A DNA stretch of 8,474 bases from an uncultured Ruminococcus sp. (GTDB lineage: Bacteria; Bacillota_A; Clostridia; Oscillospirales; Ruminococcaceae), in the NCBI GenBank assembly GCA_947303535.1, contig CAMYYQ010000028.1, forward strand, positions 1 to 8,474. The letters are read 5' to 3'. The notes beneath the pieces were generated by a model, which saw nothing but the letters and a program-made list of their open reading frames with translations, was not told where the DNA came from and did not search any database. A program made the translations under genes and the position numbers. Shown here piece after piece: positions 5,624 through 8,474 of this stretch (position 1 is its first letter; each line of letters begins with the position of its first letter).

Positions 5624-6808
5624 TTAAGTAACTGCAATAAGGAATACAAGATATGCAACATTCAGCAGAAATGCAACGACAAATCCAACTGAAGTCTTTG
5701 CTATCGCAATACCTCTCCTTGTCTGCGCAGGTGTTGATACAGGGAATTTACATTCCTTTCTCAGCAGTATCAGCAGTGCAAGTCCCGCTATAGCGCCTGC
5801 ATACATAAGAAGCGTAATTCCGACAACGATCGATGTATCACCTTTAAGCTCAGTAACTATCGTTACCATAGCATTTAAAAAGATATGGACTATTACCGAG
5901 GGCACGATAGAATTATGCTTCATGTCGATATGTCCCAGGAACAGACCGAGAAGGAATGCCAGCAGGAACTGCGGAAGATTTCCGTGAGCAAGTCCGAAGA
6001 ACATGGCCGAAGCAATTATTCCGAAACGCTGATTTGATTTTGAAAAAATCTTCATAAGCGCACCGCGGAAGAATATCTCCTCAGTGATAGGAGCTATAAT
6101 GCAGCTGTACATAGTCATTACCGCCAAGCCCATACCTGTTTTTCCGTAATCGGAATCTATTACCTCGGTGGTCAGACCGTAATGTGAAAAAATATCCTCT
6201 ATTCCTGTCGCTGCGTACGTTGAGACGATCAGTAAAAACAATCCCGTCATACAATACTTGACAATGTCGCCGAATCCGAGATCCTTTGTTTTTATCATAA
6301 AGGACGGTTTTATTTTTGCCCATTTCAGTCCTAAAAACGCAAAGCTTACATTTGCTATAAGGTACGTCAGCATATTTATTCCCGAGAAAATGGAGCTCTG
6401 GGTCATATAGTGCGATATCGCCGCCGGGGACGCATCTGGATTCAACGCTCCGAGTATATACTTTATCAGGAATATCAGTCCGTAAACGATAAGGTTTGAA
6501 CCGATAAACTGAAACACCAGCGTAAATCCGCCTATATTGTAAAAACGTCTTATTGCCGCCTTTTCGACCTTTGCAGGCTCGAATGACACAGTAAATTCAG
6601 GCATCGTTATCCACGGAAGTATCTCGGTATAGTCATCTCTGTACCAACGGAACTCGGTAGGATTCTTGAAAGGGTCGTATGCATCGGTCTTTGTGGACTC
6701 GAGGTACTCCCGTTCCTTAGCCTCAAGCTGCTTTGTAAGATTATATATTTCATGATTAAGGGCTGCGAACTGCGCTCGCTGATCTTGTGTGCCGTCAAAT
6801 TCAGTCAT
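5624..6808 (-). CDS. CPBP family intramembrane metalloprotease with cytoplasmic coiled-coil extension (394 aa)
   Basis: This second CPBP membrane protease is not a close copy of the one at 4367-5362. Its signature is complete: Glu243-Glu244 with Arg248 (EEIFFRGA), FGLAH with Phe271 and His275, and His308 with Asn312 (HIFLN). Residues 1-90 are soluble and highly charged. Residues 10-37 look like a short coiled coil, and 45-75 are rich in aromatic and acidic residues. About eight or nine membrane helices follow (roughly from 95 to 392), including one or two after the usual CPBP core. The ATG at 6808 is preceded by AAGGAAGGG with suitable spacing and by a good promoter at 6842-6870, and the gene ends just before a strong terminator, so it is probably transcribed alone. 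The soluble extension may recruit a partner or substrate. The real target is unknown. Confidence 0.9.
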   Translation of the reverse strand: MTEFDGTQDQRAQFAALNHEIYNLTKQLEAKEREYLESTKTDAYDPFKNPTEFRWYRDDYTEILPWITMPEFTVSFEPAKVEKAAIRRFYNIGGFTLVFQFIGSNLIVYGLIFLIKYILGALNPDASPAAISHYMTQSSIFSGINMLTYLIANVSFAFLGLKWAKIKPSFMIKTKDLGFGDIVKYCMTGLFLLIVSTYAATGIEDIFSHYGLTTEVIDSDYGKTGMGLAVMTMYSCIIAPITEEIFFRGALMKIFSKSNQRFGIIASAMFFGLAHGNLPQFLLAFLLGLFLGHIDMKHNSIVPSVIVHIFLNAMVTIVTELKGDTSIVVGITLLMYAGAIAGLALLILLRKECKFPVSTPAQTRRGIAIAKTSVGFVVAFLLNVAYLVFLIAVT

Positions 6809-6841
6809 CGTATCCCTTCCTTTCGTTTGTATCTGAAAATT

Positions 6842-6870
6842 ATTTTACCACAATTATGACGAAATGTAAA
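6842..6870 (-). promoter_or_regulatory. Predicted sigma-A promoter of the second CPBP gene
   Basis: On the minus strand TTTACA (6870-6865) is followed after 17 bases by TAAAAT (6847-6842). The transcript would start near 6835, about 27 bases before the ATG at 6808. The -35 box lies only about 10 bases after the stop codon of the GH31 gene. No terminator hairpin is visible between them, so readthrough from GH31 may add to expression. Confidence 0.72.
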
Positions 6871-6879
6871 GGGGAAAAA

Positions 6880-8474
6880 TCAACTGTTCATCACTATTTC
6901 AAATCCCTGCGCACTTTCCGCCGTAAACGGCTTATCCGTACCCGTAACACTGATATACACTTTTTCGACTGTACGCTCGGCGTTTATCTTTACGGACCTT
7001 TCTCCGTCACGGTCATAAACACAGGCAGAAGCCTTATCGCCCTCATCGAGCCCGTATACAACGATGTGCATATTATTGATATAGTCATAGTCGGCACTTT
7101 CCTTGAAATCACCGTAAACTATTATGGAACGGGGCTTTGCCATAAGGGGCATACCGAAATAATCATATTTCCTTGTGTACCAGCTTCCGCCCCTAAGTTC
7201 CTCACCTGTCTGTATATCAGTCCATATACCGCCAAAAGGCAGGTAAAAGCTGCACTCACCGTCCTCGCTGAAAACAGGAGCCACAAGCAAAGACTCACCC
7301 AGCATATACTGCGTATCGACAGTGAGCGCACTGCGGTCTGAGGTGAAGTCCACAGCCATAGCCCTCATCATGGGTACTCCAGTTTTATGGGTAATGACCG
7401 CATTAGACCAAAGATATGGCATGAGCCTGCCTTTGAGCTTTACGAAATGACGTGAAACATCGCAGCTCTCCTCGTCAAAATGCCACGGCACACGGTAAGA
7501 GCTGTTTCCGTGATAGCGTGAATGTGTGGACATAAGTCCGAAAGCCGTCCAGCGCTTGTACAGGTCGGGAGTACCTTTAGCTTCAAATCCGCCGATATCA
7601 TGGGAGAAGAAGCCGAATCCCGACATACACAGTGAAAGTCCGCCGCGGAGAGTCTCCCACATGGATTCATAGTCCGAGAAGCAGTCGCCGCCCCAGTGTA
7701 CGGGGAACTGCTGACAGCCTGCCGTAGCAGCTCGTGCAAAGAGACAGGCATTTCCTTTAGCCTGCTCAAGTGCTTCAAATACCGTCCTGTTGTATAAATA
7801 TGCGTAGAAATTATGCATCTTAAACGGATCAGAGCCGTCATAATAGCACACATCGGTAGGTATCCTCTCGCCGAAATCCGTCTTTACCGCATCGACTCCC
7901 ATTTCCGCAAGTCCGCGTATTTTCCCTGCGAACCATCCCCGTGCTTCGGGATTGGTGAAGTCTATGAGAGCCATTCCCGGCTGCCACATATCGCACTGGA
8001 ATACCGAGCCGTCCCTGTTTTTGATGAAATAGCCCTTTTCCGCGCACTCCCTGAAAGCAGGAGCTTTCTGCCCGATGTACGGGTTTATCCACACGCATAT
8101 CTTCAAGCCCTTTGCTTTGAGCCTTGAAAGCATTGCTTCGGGCTCGGGAAATTTTCTCCTGTCCCACTCAAAGCTGCACCACTCAAACTCCTTCATCCAG
8201 AAGCAGTCAAAGTGAAAAACATCAAGAGGGATATCCCGTCTGCGCATCTCATCTATAAAACCGTTGACCGTCTCTTCATCGTAATCCGTTGTAAACGAAG
8301 TAGACAGCCACAAACCAAAGGACCAGGGCGGCGGCAGGGCAGGTCTGCCCGTAAGCGCGGTATATCGGCTTATTACATCGGCGATAGTCTCGCCGCCGAA
8401 AACGAAATACTCCAGCGACTCCCCCTGCACCGCAAATGCAGTCTTGGTGACATTCTCATCAGCCACGTTGAAAA
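6880..8474 (-). CDS. yicI: GH31 alpha-xylosidase, YicI-like (N-terminus beyond window edge)
   Basis: A glycoside hydrolase of family GH31 that should release alpha-linked xylose from the non-reducing end of xyloglucan oligosaccharides such as isoprimeverose. Residues below count from the GTG at 8466. The catalytic barrel includes the YicI-like active-site motif DCFWMKEF (87-94), WINPY (126-130), nucleophile Asp197 in VKTDFGE and acid/base Asp261 in HWGGD. These correspond to Asp416 and Asp482 of E. coli YicI, with nearly the same spacing. Beta-sandwich domains follow after about 380. The GTG is not the real start. The frame stays open to the edge, no ribosome binding site precedes it, and by comparison with YicI (772 aa) about 200 N-terminal residues (the beta-sandwich domain) are missing. 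No signal peptide can be judged. The enzyme is probably cytoplasmic, as YicI is, and acts on imported oligosaccharides. Confidence 0.93.
   Translation of the reverse strand, partial: FNVADENVTKTAFAVQGESLEYFVFGGETIADVISRYTALTGRPALPPPWSFGLWLSTSFTTDYDEETVNGFIDEMRRRDIPLDVFHFDCFWMKEFEWCSFEWDRRKFPEPEAMLSRLKAKGLKICVWINPYIGQKAPAFRECAEKGYFIKNRDGSVFQCDMWQPGMALIDFTNPEARGWFAGKIRGLAEMGVDAVKTDFGERIPTDVCYYDGSDPFKMHNFYAYLYNRTVFEALEQAKGNACLFARAATAGCQQFPVHWGGDCFSDYESMWETLRGGLSLCMSGFGFFSHDIGGFEAKGTPDLYKRWTAFGLMSTHSRYHGNSSYRVPWHFDEESCDVSRHFVKLKGRLMPYLWSNAVITHKTGVPMMRAMAVDFTSDRSALTVDTQYMLGESLLVAPVFSEDGECSFYLPFGGIWTDIQTGEELRGGSWYTRKYDYFGMPLMAKPRSIIVYGDFKESADYDYINNMHIVVYGLDEGDKASACVYDRDGERSVKINAERTVEKVYISVTGTDKPFTAESAQGFEIVMNS

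Noticed and set aside
6840..6882. Intrinsic terminator after the GH31 gene
   Set aside because: A TTTTTCCCC run follows the stop but there is no stem before it. The same stretch is better read as the promoter of the second CPBP gene.
6787..7341. Plus-strand open frame of 184 codons
   Set aside because: It runs antisense to the end of the GH31 gene and the start of the second CPBP gene. Its protein shows no recognisable domain.

Overview
The window looks like chromosomal DNA of a Bacillota gut or rumen bacterium, most probably a Ruminococcus-like member of the Oscillospiraceae. That placement is an inference. It rests on moderate GC, strong purine-rich ribosome binding sites, consensus sigma-A promoters, the type of heterodimeric ABC exporter, and a YicI-type alpha-xylosidase fitting a plant-polysaccharide user. 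No rRNA, tRNA, CRISPR array, riboswitch or transposase gene was found.

Layout from left to right. Positions 1-291 (minus) are the 5' part of a lipoprotein gene with its own promoter. Positions 431-4046 (minus) are a two-gene operon for a heterodimeric ABC exporter. Its second gene (431-2323) is intact and carries the catalytically competent ATPase. Its first gene (2323-4046) carries the degenerate ATPase and is broken by an apparent 10-base deletion near 3693, in the first cytoplasmic loop. Positions 4072-4270 and 5369-5555 are two copies of one MITE-like repeat in opposite orientation. They bracket a plus-strand CPBP (CAAX-protease/bacteriocin-processing) membrane protein gene (4367-5362) with an excellent promoter. 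A perfect GC-rich bidirectional terminator follows (5580-5604). Positions 5624-6808 (minus) are a second, different CPBP protein with a cytoplasmic coiled-coil extension and its own promoter. Positions 6880-8474 (minus) are a GH31 alpha-xylosidase that runs off the right edge without its N-terminal domain.

How the genes might work together. The GH31 enzyme belongs to xyloglucan or xylo-oligosaccharide breakdown and need not be linked to the rest. The exporter and the two CPBP proteins are all membrane proteins of kinds met near peptide export, processing or immunity functions, but no precursor peptide gene is visible, so a joint system is only a possibility.

The most notable features are the inverted repeat pair around the only plus-strand gene, which suggests a mobile or invertible cassette, and the broken exporter gene whose start lies about 30 bases from one of those repeats.
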